64,000 nucleotides of DNA from Bin87 sp965219925. GTDB lineage: Bacteria; Chloroflexota; Dehalococcoidia; Lucifugimonadales; UBA3495. The notes below the pieces were generated by a model. The model did no database searches. It saw only the letters and a program-made list of their open reading frames with translations, and was not told the origin of the DNA. Location: assembly GCA_965219925.1 (NCBI GenBank), contig OZ244795.1, positions 2,356,001-2,420,000 of the forward strand. The letters run 5' to 3'. Made by a program: the position numbers and the translations under genes. This document shows, in pieces, positions 62,422-64,000 of this stretch; within the stretch, counting starts at the first letter, position 1; every line of letters begins with the position of its first letter.

Positions 62422-62940
62422 ATGGACGTTTTCCATTGCATCAGGACACGCCGCACCGTGCGGGAATTTACGTCAGAGCCGGTGTCCGATACCGTCATCC
62501 TGAAAATCCTGCAAGCCGCCCGTTGGGCGCCCAGTTCCAGCAACACTCAACCCTGGCATTTCGTCGTCGTCAGGGAAAAGGAAACTATCGAAGAGTTGGG
62601 CCGCATCTGCACCCAGGGCGCGTTCATCGGCCAGGCCCCCGTCGCTATCGCCATCGTGATGGATGGCGCCCGGCGCGCCCAACTTGATGCCGGGCGAGCC
62701 CTTCAGCAGATGGAACTGGTGGCCTGGTCCGAGGGCCTCGGCACCTGCTTCGTGGGCATCAGGGGAGAGCAGCAGCAGGAAGTCAAAGACCTCCTGGGCA
62801 TACCGGAGGAACTTGAGCTGGTCACCGTGTTGCCCTTCGGCCACCGCGTCGCCGGCGCCAGAAGCGGCGGAACACCGCGCAAACTCATGTCCGAGATAAC
62901 CCACGGCGAGCGTTTCGGTCAGACGCTGACCATCGGTTAG
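62422..62940 (+). CDS. Nitroreductase family protein
   Basis: A 172-residue FMN-dependent nitroreductase. MDVFHCIRTRRTVREFTSEPVS is the standard N terminus (FMN phosphate Arg pair), WAPSSSNTQPWHFVVVRE binds FMN, and GTCFVGIRGEQQQEVKDLLGIPEELELVTVLPFGH is the C-terminal FMN segment in outline. GGGAGG lies nine bases before the ATG at 62422. The substrate is unknown. Confidence 0.93.
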   Translation: MDVFHCIRTRRTVREFTSEPVSDTVILKILQAARWAPSSSNTQPWHFVVVREKETIEELGRICTQGAFIGQAPVAIAIVMDGARRAQLDAGRALQQMELVAWSEGLGTCFVGIRGEQQQEVKDLLGIPEELELVTVLPFGHRVAGARSGGTPRKLMSEITHGERFGQTLTIG

Positions 62941-63026
62941 GTTCCCAGCGCGGCGCCGTATGTTCGCGAACGGTTGCAACATTTGTGCTACATTGACGGC
63001 CAATACGGAACACTGAAGCTACGTAT

Positions 63027-64000
63027 ATGGCATCCTGGACGATAAAAGGCGGCCGTAACGGCCAATACGAAACTGCCTTTTTGGAAAGGGGCGTCGTGGC
63101 CGTAGGTTTCAGCATGAGTCGCAGCGTTGCCGATTTCCCAGACCGGGAATCATTGCGCGCCCACCTCGCGAGCCGCAACGCTGCCGACCAGATATGGCGA
63201 TTTTACAACGAAGTTGCCGAAGGCGATATGGTGGTGCTGCCTCGCAAGATGACCCGCGAGGTCGCCGTTGGCCGCATTGTTGGCCCATATACCCATCAGC
63301 CGGAATCGGTGGACAACGGAATGCCGCACGTCCGCGCCGTTCGCTGGCAGGTTACGAACATACCACGCTCGCACTTTGACCGGGATTTGCTTAATTCCTT
63401 CGGTTCACAGTTGACCATCTCGCAACCCGCAGCACCCAACGCCGAGGCGCGTATTGCCCGAGTTGTTAGCTCCTATTTGGGCGATGACCGTGTTGACGAG
63501 CTCTCAGCAACTCCAATCACCGACGCGGAACCTTCCAATGACGACGGCCTCCAGGACGCCGAACTCTTCGAGGAACTGGACATTGACCAGGAAATCAGAG
63601 ACCGTATCGTGGGCCGCCTCCGGCAGAAATTCGCCGGTACGCGATTGGAGTATCTGGTAGCCAGTATCCTGAAAACCTCCGGCTACTTCGTTCTACAAAC
63701 ACGGGAAGGGGCAGATGGCGGCGTCGATGTTCTGGCCGGCAAAGGCGATATGGGTTTCGAGGAGCCACGTCTATGCGTACAGGTCAAAGGACGCACCAGC
63801 CCGGTGGACTTAGCGGAATACGACCGTTTGCAGGGCAATATAACCTCATTCCGTGCCCAACACGGCTTGCTGGTTAGTTTGGGTGGATTTACCAAGCCCG
63901 TTCACGACCGCAACGAGCAGTCATTCTTCGTGATACGGCTTTGGGGACCGGACGAGTTGGCGCAGCGACTCTTGGAAAACTATGATTCCTTGCCGCAAGA
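63027..64000 (+). CDS. Mrr-like restriction endonuclease (partial, runs off the window)
   Basis: The frame opens at ATG 63027 and has no stop before the end, giving about 324 residues. The N-terminal ~110 residues (GDMVVLPRK ... VAVGRIVGPYTHQPE) resemble an EVE/PUA-like modified-base-sensing module. The C-terminal half is a PD-(D/E)XK nuclease of Mrr type: LEYLVASILKTSGYFVLQT, GADGGVDVLAG and LCVQVKGR, with the catalytic Asp and Gln-x-Lys visible. Such proteins cleave methylated DNA as type IV enzymes. No methyltransferase is seen. Confidence 0.8.
   Translation, partial: MASWTIKGGRNGQYETAFLERGVVAVGFSMSRSVADFPDRESLRAHLASRNAADQIWRFYNEVAEGDMVVLPRKMTREVAVGRIVGPYTHQPESVDNGMPHVRAVRWQVTNIPRSHFDRDLLNSFGSQLTISQPAAPNAEARIARVVSSYLGDDRVDELSATPITDAEPSNDDGLQDAELFEELDIDQEIRDRIVGRLRQKFAGTRLEYLVASILKTSGYFVLQTREGADGGVDVLAGKGDMGFEEPRLCVQVKGRTSPVDLAEYDRLQGNITSFRAQHGLLVSLGGFTKPVHDRNEQSFFVIRLWGPDELAQRLLENYDSLPQ

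Overview
The window reads as chromosomal DNA of an uncultured Chloroflexota bacterium, most like the Dehalococcoidia/SAR202 lineages. This is inferred from gene content, with no database search behind it. The supporting signs are a division cluster (rsmH, ftsA, ftsZ) with no peptidoglycan genes between them, many F420- and flavin-dependent oxidoreductases, many alpha/beta hydrolases, CoA-transferase and amidohydrolase catabolic genes, and a UGSC-type selenoprotein. No tRNA, rRNA or CRISPR array was seen.

Region 1 (1-24.1 kb) is mostly housekeeping. On the minus strand are rsmH-ftsA-ftsZ-nrdR plus a small ORF. On the plus strand is a proteostasis operon, tig-clpP1-clpP2-clpX. Next comes a long minus-strand operon, dprA-topA-xerC/D-aroQ-efp-xseA-xseB, ending near a frameshifted purN-like gene. 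A GMC oxidoreductase, SMP-30 lactonase, DM13 membrane protein, SirB1-like protein, small zinc-ribbon protein and SDR follow.

Region 2 (24.2-27.3 kb) is a decayed mobile segment. It holds a short transposon-like repeat with a perfect 10-bp target duplication, a frameshifted and 3'-truncated IS630 transposase, an excisionase-like HTH remnant and a frameshifted tyrosine integrase.

Region 3 (27.4-62.9 kb) is an accessory catabolic region. It carries an amidase, F420/FMN oxidoreductases, an Sth-type pyridine nucleotide-disulfide oxidoreductase, an MFS exporter, an acyl-CoA-dehydrogenase-like monooxygenase, two LLM enzymes, a dihydroxyphthalate-decarboxylase-like protein, a CaiB/BaiF CoA-transferase, an NHL protein, a Rieske fusion protein, a repeat-bearing metallopeptidase, a PLP lyase, five classical alpha/beta hydrolases, two acetylxylan-esterase-like proteins, an amidohydrolase, a Gfo/Idh/MocA enzyme and a nitroreductase. 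The most notable gene is at 60108-61832. It is a UGSC-family protein whose two open segments are joined by an in-frame TGA, followed at once by a SECIS-like hairpin, so it is most likely a selenoprotein. The window ends inside an Mrr-like restriction endonuclease gene.

Intergenic space is full of modular inverted-repeat elements. Different terminal arms enclose the same 'TGTCATTGCGA...' hairpin core. Several copies have 9-11 bp target duplications, and two element types sit side by side with the same 11-bp spacing at two loci. Large intergenic stretches are almost entirely built from these repeats.
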